Below, piece by piece: positions 37,317 to 47,364 of a stretch of DNA of 64,000 nt (its first letter is position 1; each line of letters starts with the position of its first letter). Below the pieces are notes generated by a model that was not told the origin of the DNA, did not search any database, and was given only the letters and a program-made list of their open reading frames with translations. This DNA is from an uncultured Glaciecola sp. Lineage in GTDB: Bacteria; Pseudomonadota; Gammaproteobacteria; Enterobacterales; Alteromonadaceae. The stretch is taken from the NCBI GenBank assembly GCA_905479945.1, contig CAJQOP010000037.1:21857-85856 (forward strand), in the 5' to 3' direction. The translations under genes and the position numbers were made by a program.

Positions 37317-37582
37317 GGTGCTTTCGCAGTTCACTGAGGCAATATTTCGAACTCTATCAAAAAAAGAGACATTTCGCCTCTTAAATAGGCGTTTTCGTCA
37401 AATTTACTTGATTCGCAAAACGCATCAGATAAGTTAAGGACGTTCTTATTGGCAAACAGGTTACTGATTTCATCCGCAGTCACCAAACCCTTCGTGGCTG
37501 ACAATAATTTGTTTACAATACACGTAAAGAGAGTCTAGATATGTTCGACTAAATGATGTGTTTCTTAGAAAAGAAGTTCATT

Positions 37583-38353
37583 TTAGTCGGGGCGACGAAA
37601 TTCAAACAATTTAATGTCTTCAGCATACCGAAGTGCAATTTTCTCTATTACAGCTGGCGTGAAATTGTAAGTTTGTTTTGTTCTTCCAGATTTGTTGCGT
37701 TGAGTTAATTTAGCCTCTGACATATTTCGCTCTGCGATAATCTTTTCTATTTGCCTGTTCATATTTGAAATATCATCTACTAGATCTAGATTGTTTCTAT
37801 CGGCATCAATATCCAATAATTTATGCTGTGACATCCAATGTCTATCTGCATATTGGTCGCTTCCTGCCTCACTGCATAGCCAATCTACAAATTCATCAAA
37901 TGGCATGTCAGGATAAAGCCCTTTGAATCGCGTGATAATAAACATGTCAGAAAATCTTTGGTTATTAGATATTTTATCTTGCCAACATGAGTAAATTCGC
38001 TCCCAGCTATTTCTGACGAATGCCGTCTTCAAATAATTATGTTTATCAGGATTGCTTCGCAAAAACGAAGCGTAGGAGATGTTTAGATAAAATGCGCTTG
38101 AAGGCAACTCTTCCTGAAAAAAGGCCTTCAAACTACTTGAACCCACCTTTGGATTTCCAACACATAGGAGCTTATAAGTATCATTAACCATTATTCCGCC
38201 AATATTATCAGCAGGTGGCTTTTTTCCTAACCTTACTAAAAAGCGTAAATGAAAAACTATTTTAGTAATAACTTTTAAAACCCGATGGTTTCCTCTTAAT
38301 TTTGAGAGCGCTTCATTTACAAGTCTCTTAACCTTCCAGTTTTTTTTCTGCAT
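37583..38353 (-). CDS. Sulfotransferase family 2-like protein
   Basis: The protein has 256 residues. The PAPS-binding signatures are visible: KLLCVGNPKVGSSSLKAFF corresponds to the 5'-phosphosulfate loop with its Lys/Ser, and FVRNSWERIYSCWQDKI to the 3'-phosphate-binding Arg/Ser motif. The N-terminus is basic with no clear signal peptide. AAGGAAAACGT precedes the ATG. Family members transfer sulfate from PAPS to carbohydrate. Neighbouring flippase and glycosyltransferase genes on the same strand suggest it sulfates the polysaccharide made here. It is the most distal gene of that unit. Confidence 0.82.
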   Translation of the reverse strand: MQKKNWKVKRLVNEALSKLRGNHRVLKVITKIVFHLRFLVRLGKKPPADNIGGIMVNDTYKLLCVGNPKVGSSSLKAFFQEELPSSAFYLNISYASFLRSNPDKHNYLKTAFVRNSWERIYSCWQDKISNNQRFSDMFIITRFKGLYPDMPFDEFVDWLCSEAGSDQYADRHWMSQHKLLDIDADRNNLDLVDDISNMNRQIEKIIAERNMSEAKLTQRNKSGRTKQTYNFTPAVIEKIALRYAEDIKLFEFRRPD

Positions 38354-38398
38354 ACGTTTTCCTTGTGATGCTCTAAAACAAAAATCAATCGTCCGTGC

Positions 38399-39706
38399 TT
38401 ATCGTTTTCTAACCCCTCCTAATTTGATTATTAAGCGCGGAAACAAAAATAATGATTGGGTAATTTGGATAGCCAGTGGTCGTGCTTTTTTACTGAGGAA
38501 CAAGCTAAAGTACGCGGCTATTGAATATGAGATTACGGTCGCTATGGCTGCGCCAATTGGTCCGTATAGCGGTATTAAGTATAAGTTTAGTGCCACATTG
38601 GTCAATGCACCAATGGCATGTGTGATTAAAGAGAACTTGTAAAGTTCTTCAGCTAGCATCCATTTGCTTACAATGGCTCTTAAAAATATAAATATACCGG
38701 CCCATATATGAATCGATAAGATAGCCCCGCTATCAAAAAACTCTTTGCCAAATAAAACTGAAACAATTGGCTCGGCAAAAAATGTAAAAAATATTGCGAG
38801 TGAAAACGATATCAAGACCATTGCATCCATGATTTTTGACAGGCGCTTCTTATATGCTTCCAGATTGTTTTTCTTAAGTTCAAGTAGCCGTGGAAAGGCC
38901 GCTGCCGCAACAATTGGGGGAAGGAAGTACCAAATTTCAGATAAGCGCGCAGCAACTGCGTAAACACCAACTTGCTCGAGAGTTGTCATATATGACAGCA
39001 TCAATATATCGACTTTTAGATAAATAACAGCAGTCAACGATGACAACACTAATGGGAAAGCTTTTTTAGCTAGCAGTATTGCTTCATCCGCTTTAAATTC
39101 AAGCACCAATTTATGTTTATTGTTGCGATAAAAGTATGTTGCCAATATTAAACCTAATACCATCGGTTCTATTGCTAAGACGATCAAAAATTGTGTAAAT
39201 GACGCGTTAACAGATACTAGCGCAACTTTTGCAACTCCCGATGCCAGGAGTACGGCGGAACTTAAGAGTGTAAACGCTTTCATCTTGGAAAATGCGAGCG
39301 AATAATATTCGTATACTTTTGAGATTAAGAATAACTGTCCGCATATGACTAAAATCAGGTAGTTAGCTAATGTGTCTTTAACCAAAAAACCAACTAATGC
39401 AAATGAGAGTAAAAACATGAAGAGCGATGCCGAAAACCGAATCACCATAGCATTCCCTAAAATCATGCCACTTTGCTCCGGCCTTTGCTTTATCTCTTTG
39501 GTAATCAGATGAGTCAAACCGAATGCACTAAAGTTCATAGCAATTGCAGCTAGCGCAATAAATTGACTATACAGACCATAATTAGCAGCACCAAGGTAGC
39601 GTGCTACAAGAATTCCCACTACAAAGGAAGTCCCAAGTTGCATTATTTTAGCAGCAAACATCCAAGAAAAATTTTTCATGAATGAACTTTTGAAGAATCT
39701 ATTCAC
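38399..39706 (-). CDS. Oligosaccharide flippase, Wzx/polysaccharide-synthase type
   Basis: The 435-residue, highly hydrophobic protein has about 12 membrane helices. It starts FKSSFMKNFSWMFAAKIMQLGTSFVVGILVARYLGAANYGLYS, a classic Wzx/RfbX start. Such proteins flip lipid-linked repeat units to the periplasmic face. The frame starts at GTG 39706, with an ATG nine codons later. It lies 45 bases upstream of the sulfotransferase gene on the same strand. Confidence 0.9.
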   Translation of the reverse strand: MNRFFKSSFMKNFSWMFAAKIMQLGTSFVVGILVARYLGAANYGLYSQFIALAAIAMNFSAFGLTHLITKEIKQRPEQSGMILGNAMVIRFSASLFMFLLSFALVGFLVKDTLANYLILVICGQLFLISKVYEYYSLAFSKMKAFTLLSSAVLLASGVAKVALVSVNASFTQFLIVLAIEPMVLGLILATYFYRNNKHKLVLEFKADEAILLAKKAFPLVLSSLTAVIYLKVDILMLSYMTTLEQVGVYAVAARLSEIWYFLPPIVAAAAFPRLLELKKNNLEAYKKRLSKIMDAMVLISFSLAIFFTFFAEPIVSVLFGKEFFDSGAILSIHIWAGIFIFLRAIVSKWMLAEELYKFSLITHAIGALTNVALNLYLIPLYGPIGAAIATVISYSIAAYFSLFLSKKARPLAIQITQSLFLFPRLIIKLGGVRKR

Positions 39707-39784
39707 CTAACGTTCTCTTTATTAAAATCAATTTGATTTAATTCACTCATGCCTAAATTCTTTAACTTGATTGCAAACAATCAT

Positions 39785-40639
39785 TCACGTTTTTCTAAAT
39801 AGTAAAAACTGGAGGGTTGCAAATAAACCCGCATGTTTCACCGCTAATTTAACCCAGCCACCTTTATATTGTCGGGTTTTTAGACCTCTGAGGAGCTGGA
39901 TAATTACCCTAGTTCTATACGCTCGTTCGCCCAACCATGCTCTGTGTTTAGCAGCAGACAACAATCTGTTCTCAGCTGCTTCTGGTCGCATTTTTTTTAA
40001 TCGCTGCGTAATTCCACCATCTGTTCCGATGCGATAATCATAAAGTGCTATTGGTATGTTCTTTAAAGATAGTCCTGCCTGAACAACTCTTACAAAAAAA
40101 TCCCAGTCTTGCCCGTTTGGTAAATCATTATCGAAAGGTATTGTCAACGCCACGTCTTTTAATACCGTGACGCCACTCATACCGCAATACGTGTTCCCTT
40201 TCTTTAATTCCTCTTCAACAACAAAAGGCTTCGAATTGATCACTAGCCTACCATCGGAATCCATGATTTCTTTACCGCATGTGGTTCCTACGATTTTGTT
40301 GTTGGTTTTGTACTGCTCTATCGCTGTATGTAAGTAATTTATCTTCCATGCATCATCATCATCTAAAAAGGCGACTATTTTGGACTTGGCGGCCGAAACA
40401 CCATGGTTCCGACAATAATTAGCGCCTTTAACCTCATCAAATCTTTTAATTACCAAATTGTGAAATCTTACCTTGTAGGCTTCCCAATCATATTCAAGGG
40501 CAGAGGCATCGTCGATGATAATAATTTGCTCGGGTAAGATAGTTTGATTAAGCACGCTATTAAATGATTGCTTAAGATAATCAGGACGGTCTTTCGTCAA
40601 TATAATTGCGGTGACTGATAAGTTGTTTATGAAACTCAA
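39785..40639 (-). CDS. Glycosyltransferase family 2
   Basis: The protein has 284 residues. A GT-A fold is shown by VTAIILTKDRPDYLKQSFNSVLNQT, IIIDDAS and the metal-binding acidic cluster FLDDDDAWK. A later GQDWDFFVRVVQAG is typical of the acceptor side. The start is TTG with GGAGACAC upstream. It adds a sugar to the growing repeat unit on the cytoplasmic side; donor and linkage cannot be told. It is the first gene of the minus-strand unit GT2-flippase-sulfotransferase. Confidence 0.9.
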   Translation of the reverse strand: MSFINNLSVTAIILTKDRPDYLKQSFNSVLNQTILPEQIIIIDDASALEYDWEAYKVRFHNLVIKRFDEVKGANYCRNHGVSAAKSKIVAFLDDDDAWKINYLHTAIEQYKTNNKIVGTTCGKEIMDSDGRLVINSKPFVVEEELKKGNTYCGMSGVTVLKDVALTIPFDNDLPNGQDWDFFVRVVQAGLSLKNIPIALYDYRIGTDGGITQRLKKMRPEAAENRLLSAAKHRAWLGERAYRTRVIIQLLRGLKTRQYKGGWVKLAVKHAGLFATLQFLLFRKT

Positions 40640-40929
40640 TTAAGTGTCTCCAAAAGTCAGAAAAAGAATACTGAAGCTTTATTTAGTGATTGATAAAATA
40701 AAAAAAGTTGTTGTAAAGTATCACGTTCCTAAAGCTCTAACCAGAATCACTACTGCAATTTTGCATTATTACAACAGCCAGAAGAAGAGATTGAGCACAA
40801 CAATATGGCCAAAAGGTGTATAAAGTCTAAGACCACTGCGAGCAAGGCATTGCGCGAGACTTCGATTCAATTAGAAGTCATTTCCCTCTTTTGTTAAACT
40901 AGTGGAAAATCAAGGTTAGGCTGCGTGCT

Positions 40930-43062
40930 ATGCGATCTCTTATAGATCACAAGAAACTCCTTTTATATTCGATGTTGATTAGCATTCTTTATTTTGCACA
41001 AGGATGCGCTGTATTTGAATCCCCCCTTTTATCACAAGGTTATGAGTTTGGTGATGCTTTAACTCATCGCTTGAACTTCAAAGAGACTCTTGTTAAAAGT
41101 GATATAGATGAAATCATTCCTCGAGCGCGAGCCTTTGCTAGAATTAATACTTTAGTTAAAAAGAATATATCAGCGCTAAATATTTTACTAAAAAGCTATG
41201 CAAAAGAAAAAAATTTAATCAGTACCTTAAACAAATTAGAATCAGATGATGAGAGCGCTAACACCATTAACTTGGCTCTCGTTCTAGCGCTATTTCCCAT
41301 TCAACGAAATCATATCTTAGGTGACTTAAGTAGGGCTAAAAAACCTGTTCACAATGATATTTATCCTGCCTTACTAGCAGCAAATATCAACGCAAAGAGG
41401 CTTATTCAAAGAGTATCACTCGATAAGACGGAGGACATATTAACGCCCCTTATCAACTCTTTAAGCATTAACCTTTATAAGTTCTCTGAGCAGGCCAAAA
41501 ACAAAATGTGGTTTAAACCATCGCATAGCGATACTTGGCAAGCGGCTTTTGCCCTGCATTATGTGCCAACGAGCGGAGCGTTATCAGGCAGCATTGTGCA
41601 CTTACAAGCAAATATGTCTTATGACATAAAGGTCGAGGTTACTGATAGGGGAGAGTTATACGAGCGGTTGTATTCAGCAAAGACTCGGCCAAATTCCCCA
41701 CCTATTGATCCACAAAAAATTATTTATTTGAAGGATATTTATGAAGGTGGCGCTCTAGATCTAAGTGCTTTTGATATAAATGGCTCAAAAAATGGCTGGG
41801 CCAAAATTATTGGTGATGATGTGGTTATTGATGCGGGAAATGATGCAGAAGCATCGTTGTTTTTAGGAAATGCCGAATATGTCATGCTAGAAAATATCAC
41901 TACAAAAGGCGGCAAGCGATTTGGTATTCATTCAGTCAAAGCCCATCACATTTGGATAGATGGATGTAACGTGAGTGAATTTGGTAGAAAAGCGAATGAC
42001 TATCAAGGTGGTAAAGGTTATGAAATAGCCGACTCTACAAAGCCAATTAATTATGATGCAGGGATTTTTTTACGGCAAACTGGTGTGGTAGTCATTGAAA
42101 ACTGTGAGGTCCACTCGCCAAATCATAGCGCGAATCATTGGGGAAATGGCCACCCAAATGGTTCAAGCGCAATGCTTGTTAGTGCTAAGCATCCCAAAGC
42201 CGAATATTCAGGGCAATATATTGTTCGGCACAATCGTTTCTTTGGAACAAAGGAAGTGCGTTTTAACGACGTTATTGAAAGTAGAACAAATATAAGGCAT
42301 CACGGGGGATTCTTAAGAGACTCTGCGATTCATGATAATTATTTAGCTTTTGCCAATGATGATGTAATAGAACTCGATGGCGGACAAAGTAATGTTCTGA
42401 TTTATAACAATACCATTACTCAGGGATATTGCGGGATAAGCCTTGCACCTAACATGATTGGACCGAGTTATGTGTTTAACAATGACATTACGGATTTAGG
42501 GGACGAACGCGGATCCGGATGGGCCGCATTTAAAATGGGAGGCTTGTTTAGCGCACCATCGGGTAAAACTTTTATCTTTCAGAACTATGTAGATGTGAAC
42601 GCAAACGGCATTGCTGCAGGCGGAATTAGAGGGGATCTTACCTTTTGGGCTGAAACGAGGAATAACATCTTTCGACTATCTTCTTTTCGAGATCAAAAGC
42701 GTGGCTATGGTATCCGAGATACCCAAAGTTACTATCGGAACCGTTATAAAGGTGACCTTATTCTCAACCTTGTGACCCGCAAACACGAAGTAATTACACG
42801 CTTAAATAATGAGAATGTCTCACCCTATGCAGCTTCTGACAATGAAAGTGCCCTGTTGACCGCAAATTCATTGCAACGATTAAAAGTTAAAGATAATAAT
42901 AGGATCAACAATTTCTCGTATCCAACAGAGTTAAGTTCGAGCCTTAGAGACAAAGTATCTGAAAACACAACTGATATATTGAATGATGAAAAAGCGAAAA
43001 ATGTCGTTAAACTATTGAACAAAGACTACATCGCGATAGGCGTGCTTGAGTCACCATACTAA
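40930..43062 (+). CDS. Right-handed beta-helix lipoprotein, polysaccharide-lyase-like
   Basis: The 710-residue protein has a lipoprotein signal (YSMLISILYFAQGC, Cys near 26). About 220 helical residues follow, then a parallel beta-helix domain with repeated short strands and Asn ladders: YVMLENITTKGGKRFGIHSVKAHHIWIDGCNVSEFG, NVLIYNNTITQGYCGISLAP and KTFIFQNYVDVNANGIAAGG. The pattern resembles PL6/chondroitinase-B-type lyases or C5-epimerases. I cannot assign catalytic residues, so it may only bind polysaccharide. It lies in the opposite orientation to its neighbours inside the polysaccharide region and likely trims or modifies the exported polymer. Confidence 0.72.
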   Translation: MRSLIDHKKLLLYSMLISILYFAQGCAVFESPLLSQGYEFGDALTHRLNFKETLVKSDIDEIIPRARAFARINTLVKKNISALNILLKSYAKEKNLISTLNKLESDDESANTINLALVLALFPIQRNHILGDLSRAKKPVHNDIYPALLAANINAKRLIQRVSLDKTEDILTPLINSLSINLYKFSEQAKNKMWFKPSHSDTWQAAFALHYVPTSGALSGSIVHLQANMSYDIKVEVTDRGELYERLYSAKTRPNSPPIDPQKIIYLKDIYEGGALDLSAFDINGSKNGWAKIIGDDVVIDAGNDAEASLFLGNAEYVMLENITTKGGKRFGIHSVKAHHIWIDGCNVSEFGRKANDYQGGKGYEIADSTKPINYDAGIFLRQTGVVVIENCEVHSPNHSANHWGNGHPNGSSAMLVSAKHPKAEYSGQYIVRHNRFFGTKEVRFNDVIESRTNIRHHGGFLRDSAIHDNYLAFANDDVIELDGGQSNVLIYNNTITQGYCGISLAPNMIGPSYVFNNDITDLGDERGSGWAAFKMGGLFSAPSGKTFIFQNYVDVNANGIAAGGIRGDLTFWAETRNNIFRLSSFRDQKRGYGIRDTQSYYRNRYKGDLILNLVTRKHEVITRLNNENVSPYAASDNESALLTANSLQRLKVKDNNRINNFSYPTELSSSLRDKVSENTTDILNDEKAKNVVKLLNKDYIAIGVLESPY

Positions 43063-43161
43063 GATTAACAACATCGCCTACTTTGGGCCCTGTTGACGTC
43101 TATCTCGTTGTCTGCAAAATGACAGGCAGGTTCTCCATAATGAAAAAAGGAATTACTTATA

Positions 43162-43881
43162 GTGGTATCGCATAAATATAAATGTATTTTTATTCATATT
43201 CCCAAATGCGCTGGAACTAGCATAGAAAAAGCATTAGACCATTTTGATGGAAAGCTTTCTCGCGGCAGACAAGATCACAGAAGTGTTAGGATGATTGAGA
43301 AGCCCTTTAATCCTTTTAAAGCAGCTCGCAATCCAGAAAATGCAAAAGATGCCATAAGACGATTCAGAGAGTACTTTAGAACTAGTTCCAACCCTAATAA
43401 TAAACTAGCGGTTAGTTCGGCTCAGTACAAAGACTATTATAAGTTTTCACTCGTGCGAAACCCTTGGGATCGTGCATTCTCATGGTATAAAAACGCCATG
43501 CGAGACCCAATTCATCAAAAAAATTATGGAATTCCAGCGAAAATAAGTTTTGATGAATTCATTCGAACGTTTGCTGGCACAGGCTACCTACGCGAACAAA
43601 CTTATTGGCTAGACAACTACAGCAATAAGATAGACTTGGATTTTGTTGGGAAGTTTGAAAATCTCGCAACAGACTTTGATAATATTTGTAAAGCTATTGG
43701 CCTTAGTGATAGGGCTCTGCCGCATGAAGTAAAATCAAACGAGGCTTCAAAAACCGAATATATTAGTGCGAAGGCTGCAGAATTTATAAGTACGTTCTAT
43801 CAACGAGAGATTGAATTATTCGATTATCAATTTGATAGAGATTGTAGTTTGAAAATTGCTACTGCTACAGCTGACAGCTAG
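43162..43881 (+). CDS. Sulfotransferase family 2-like protein
   Basis: The protein has 239 residues. IFIHIPKCAGTSIEKAL is the canonical 5'-phosphosulfate-binding loop and FSLVRNPWDRAFSWYKNAM the 3'-phosphate-binding motif of PAPS-dependent sulfotransferases; both are better conserved than in the other copy at 37583. The start is GTG 43162. It follows the beta-helix lipoprotein on the same strand by 99 bases. It probably sulfates a sugar of the local polysaccharide. Confidence 0.88.
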   Translation: MVSHKYKCIFIHIPKCAGTSIEKALDHFDGKLSRGRQDHRSVRMIEKPFNPFKAARNPENAKDAIRRFREYFRTSSNPNNKLAVSSAQYKDYYKFSLVRNPWDRAFSWYKNAMRDPIHQKNYGIPAKISFDEFIRTFAGTGYLREQTYWLDNYSNKIDLDFVGKFENLATDFDNICKAIGLSDRALPHEVKSNEASKTEYISAKAAEFISTFYQREIELFDYQFDRDCSLKIATATADS

Positions 43882-43914
43882 CTCCATTTGTATGTATATT
43901 TATTACTAATTTCA

Positions 43915-45177
43915 TCACACTTTTGCGAGGGTGTTTTCACGCTTTTGGCTAAGGTACATTCGGGCTGAAATAAAAAAGCTCAATGAAAATATAAACATAT
44001 CCGCACTATTATGATTTAGAATTATATAAGCCACATAATTCCCGCTGATTTGGACAATTAGTAGAGCTAATAGGAGTTCATTAATGCTTTCTGATGGTCT
44101 ATTGATATAGGTCCAAAATATCCGCTTAATAAAAATAAATAAAAGATAAATGAATATTGTGAAAGCGACAATTCCCCCGTGCAGCATAACTTCAAAATAC
44201 CCACTGTGAGCATTTCCTATAAAGCCCCATCGTTCTATAAATGCACTAGAGGCTGCACTTGCCCAAAAAGTACCAAAGCCATAACCTAAGTAAAAATTTT
44301 CCTCAATTGATGGCGTAATAAGCTCCCAAATAATCGCTCTGTTTGTCAGGTTTGGGTCTCGCCCTAAAAATTCCAATATATAGCTATATAGGTTGATGAG
44401 TATGTAGGAAAGAAAAATTACAAATGCAATCGTAAGTATAAATCGAAGCAAGTTCTGTTGTTTGTGTCCCGATTTGGATAGCCTGAAAAGTATAATTAAA
44501 CCGCTTCCCATTCCCGCTAGCACAATTGCAGACGCGGATTGAGATAAGGATATTGCAACTCCAAGTATCGCTAAACCTGATAGTTGTGCCTTACTTTTAT
44601 ATTGTTGTAAGCCAATTCCTAGTATTAAGCCGTAGGCATATAAACGCGCTGCACCATTTTTATCGCTGAATATCCCTCTAAAGCCGGCTGCTCTGTCTCC
44701 TAGTCCAAAACTAAGTGGCTTACCTTGTATAATTGTCCAAAATAAACCCACAATTACGCTTACAATAATGAGTTGATATACACATTTTAAAAGTGATGAA
44801 GGTGAATATATTTGAGCCAAGACAAAGGTAACTGCTATCAAAGTGCTAAAAGCTACTATTCGCCTAAAACTAATACTGGGAGACTCACTCCATTGGAGTG
44901 CAGCGATGAAAAACACTATTAGTAAGATCCAAGGATACCCTTGTTTAACGAAGAACATTGCTGAAATGGACTGTTTTCTTACTATAAGCAAAATAGATAA
45001 AAATAATAAACTAATACCCACTAGTTGATTGATCGGGTTTCCAGCCGCAGCGGCTGATGCATCGCCGCTTGCTCCCCCGTAGCTTAAGAAACTAGTCAAG
45101 AATGTGACAAAATTTAGGTAAAATGCTAACGAGAGCACCAAAAAAAAACTCTCAAGCTTTGAAATCGTTAGTTTCAT
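43915..45177 (-). CDS. O-antigen ligase/polymerase (Wzy-like) membrane protein
   Basis: The 420-residue protein has about 11-12 membrane helices and a periplasmic loop containing GFIGNAHSGYFEVMLHGGI, the His motif shared by Wzy polymerases and WaaL-type ligases. DRAAGFRGIFSDKNGAARLYAYG is also typical. It overlaps the upstream glycosyltransferase by 4 bases (ATGA) and ends the wecG-GT4-GT4-wzy unit. A role in polymerising repeat units is the most likely one. Confidence 0.85.
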   Translation of the reverse strand: MKLTISKLESFFLVLSLAFYLNFVTFLTSFLSYGGASGDASAAAAGNPINQLVGISLLFLSILLIVRKQSISAMFFVKQGYPWILLIVFFIAALQWSESPSISFRRIVAFSTLIAVTFVLAQIYSPSSLLKCVYQLIIVSVIVGLFWTIIQGKPLSFGLGDRAAGFRGIFSDKNGAARLYAYGLILGIGLQQYKSKAQLSGLAILGVAISLSQSASAIVLAGMGSGLIILFRLSKSGHKQQNLLRFILTIAFVIFLSYILINLYSYILEFLGRDPNLTNRAIIWELITPSIEENFYLGYGFGTFWASAASSAFIERWGFIGNAHSGYFEVMLHGGIVAFTIFIYLLFIFIKRIFWTYINRPSESINELLLALLIVQISGNYVAYIILNHNSADMFIFSLSFFISARMYLSQKRENTLAKV

Positions 45178-46271
45178 GATTGAATTACCAATTCTCTATA
45201 TCTTGCAGCTGAATTTGTCGACGAAAAAATAGCTGCAGAAGGAACTAAAGAATATATATTATTATTCGATAACTCATCCTTGATCATATCTATTAGTTTT
45301 TCAACGTTCAAATACTCAACTAACGACGCAACTCGGCCACCTTGAAGAATCTCTCTAGCACCATGCGGACAATCAAATGCAACAACATTAGTACCCACTG
45401 ACATTGCTTCAACTATTGCATTCGGGCTGCCTTCAAACCGAGATGACAATACAAATAAGTCAGCCGCTTTCACTTCCGCAATGACGTTTTCAAAATAGCC
45501 AGGTAAAGACACGCAAGACTCCAAACCCAAGCTTTCAATTTGTTTCTCTAAGTTATTACGAAGCTCACCTTCACCAAAAATAATAAGCTGACAATCTACT
45601 TCTTTGTGTACCTGATAAAATGCATCAATTAGCATATCAAAACCCTTTTGATAGGCTAAGCGACCAACAGCAACAATCACTTTTGATTTTTTTTCTTGCA
45701 ACCAAGGGTGCATTGCACTTTTTTGTGCGGCGAGTTCAGTCTCTTTTGTTATAACAGGGTTTGGTGCCGTTACTACATCCGCGTTTCTGACCACAGTTGT
45801 TGATACTAGATCATCAGCAACCCCTTGTGAAACAGCAATGACCGGGTTGGGAATCAATCGATAAACAAAAGGAGCAATGGCGTAAGCTGCTCTCATGACT
45901 TTATTTGTATTAACATTTTTGTCTAAGGAGAACGCATTACGCTCACTTACACTAAGTCTTTTAAGCCAACCAAGCGACAAGCACACGAATGCTGTAATTA
46001 CATTTATATGGGTAAGAACCGCAAGAATACCATCGGGCTTCGATATTTTAAGCGCTCGGCGAAGCGGGCCAAATGCGTCTAATGTTCGGCGGCAATTTAG
46101 CTCTATTAAGTTTACTTTTTCGGAAAGGTAGCTCTTGTTTGTGCCGCCTGAGGTAATTAAGATCATGTCAACGGTATCGCCGTCGTCACAAAACTGATTA
46201 GCCAATCTCACCATCATTTTTTCAGCGCCACCGCCACGTAAGTCATGCAGAACTATTGCTATTTTAGCCAT
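45174..46271 (-). CDS. Glycosyltransferase family 4
   Basis: The 365-residue GT-B enzyme starts KIAIVLHDLRGGGAEKMMVRLANQF. The nucleotide-sugar-binding C-domain shows VGRLAYQKGFDMLIDAF, SLPGYFENV and the catalytic-site EX7E region SRFEGSPNAIVEAMSVGTNVVAFDCPHGAREIL. It overlaps the upstream GT4 gene at TAATG and the downstream wzy at ATGA, so all are one transcript. The sugar specificity is unknown. Confidence 0.93.
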   Translation of the reverse strand: MAKIAIVLHDLRGGGAEKMMVRLANQFCDDGDTVDMILITSGGTNKSYLSEKVNLIELNCRRTLDAFGPLRRALKISKPDGILAVLTHINVITAFVCLSLGWLKRLSVSERNAFSLDKNVNTNKVMRAAYAIAPFVYRLIPNPVIAVSQGVADDLVSTTVVRNADVVTAPNPVITKETELAAQKSAMHPWLQEKKSKVIVAVGRLAYQKGFDMLIDAFYQVHKEVDCQLIIFGEGELRNNLEKQIESLGLESCVSLPGYFENVIAEVKAADLFVLSSRFEGSPNAIVEAMSVGTNVVAFDCPHGAREILQGGRVASLVEYLNVEKLIDMIKDELSNNNIYSLVPSAAIFSSTNSAARYRELVIQS

Positions 46272-47362
46272 TACCCTGGCGCCTTACTGAGTGATAAATA
46301 ATTATTCGCAACCTCGGAATAAGTGAAGTGCTCAACTGTTTTACTTAGGTTTACGCTAGGTAATTGCTTGTAGTCTAACAGCGCATTTTTTAAATGTTCT
46401 AAACTTAGATATGGCACTAGCGACCCATTTTTGCCATTTATAATTAGTTCGTTTGGGCCAGTTGGACAATCAAAGGCGATAACAGGTGTTTCAAGTGCCA
46501 TGGCCTCAACTAATACTGTCGGCATACCTTCATGACGTGATGACAAAATAAACGCACTAGCGGGTTTAATTAAACAATAAGGGTTTGAAACAAAGCCAAT
46601 AAAATTGACTGCTTCACTAATGCCTAATGTTTTAGCAAGTGCTTTAAGTTTTTGTTCGTCTTCACCAGCACCCGCAATCACAAGTTTGGGAAGTGCTTTA
46701 TTCTCATTTAAGGCATTGGCATATGCCTGCAACAATAGATCAAAGCCTTTCTGTTCAACCAGTCGACCTACAGCAATAAAATACTTCCCCTGATCCTCAA
46801 TGCTACTATCGCAGTTTGCTAAGGCATGCATTTTTTCTGAAATAACCGCATTAGGTACAAAGTGGATCTTAGACTTACCCCAAAATACAGATGCATGTAT
46901 CTGCTGTTTAAGCGCTTTCGATACAGCCACGACATTGCCGTTTAAAAGATATGCGCTGTAAAGCAATTTTATTGCCCAAGGGGAGAGTTTTTGATCGCTA
47001 ACGTCAAATGCGCAATGCCGAGTATAAACAACGCGCAGGGTAGGAAAGCGTATTTTGCAAAAAAACGCAGCTAAGTTGGCAGTTTCAGTCGCTGAAATAA
47101 TCGATGTAACGCGGTTTTGCTTTATCAAGCAAAAAAGGTTGTTTAGCTTTGTAAGAAAACTCCCTGATTCGGGCGCTCTAAATGCAGTAAAGTCATTGCT
47201 CAGTTTAGTAAATGCAGAATGGCTTTCGCCAAATCCGTTCAACACATAAAAGCAATGCTTAACGCTTTTGTCAAAAAATGCTGACCCTAGATTTTGATGA
47301 ACTCGCTCAATGCCGCCGCCTGTTACAAAGCACTTGTGTAGGAAAAGTATATTTGATTCCAT
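46271..47362 (-). CDS. Glycosyltransferase family 4
   Basis: The 363-residue GT-B enzyme is related to its downstream neighbour. Features are FVTGGGIERVHQNLG near the start, VGRLVEQKGFDLLLQAYA, NFIGFVSNPY and SSRHEGMPTVLVEAMALETPVIAFDCPTGPNELI with the EX7E pair. The shared C-terminal motifs suggest that the two GT4 genes may have arisen by duplication. It starts 2 bases after the wecG-like gene ends. Confidence 0.93.
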   Translation of the reverse strand: MESNILFLHKCFVTGGGIERVHQNLGSAFFDKSVKHCFYVLNGFGESHSAFTKLSNDFTAFRAPESGSFLTKLNNLFCLIKQNRVTSIISATETANLAAFFCKIRFPTLRVVYTRHCAFDVSDQKLSPWAIKLLYSAYLLNGNVVAVSKALKQQIHASVFWGKSKIHFVPNAVISEKMHALANCDSSIEDQGKYFIAVGRLVEQKGFDLLLQAYANALNENKALPKLVIAGAGEDEQKLKALAKTLGISEAVNFIGFVSNPYCLIKPASAFILSSRHEGMPTVLVEAMALETPVIAFDCPTGPNELIINGKNGSLVPYLSLEHLKNALLDYKQLPSVNLSKTVEHFTYSEVANNYLSLSKAPG

Positions 47363-47364
47363 AA

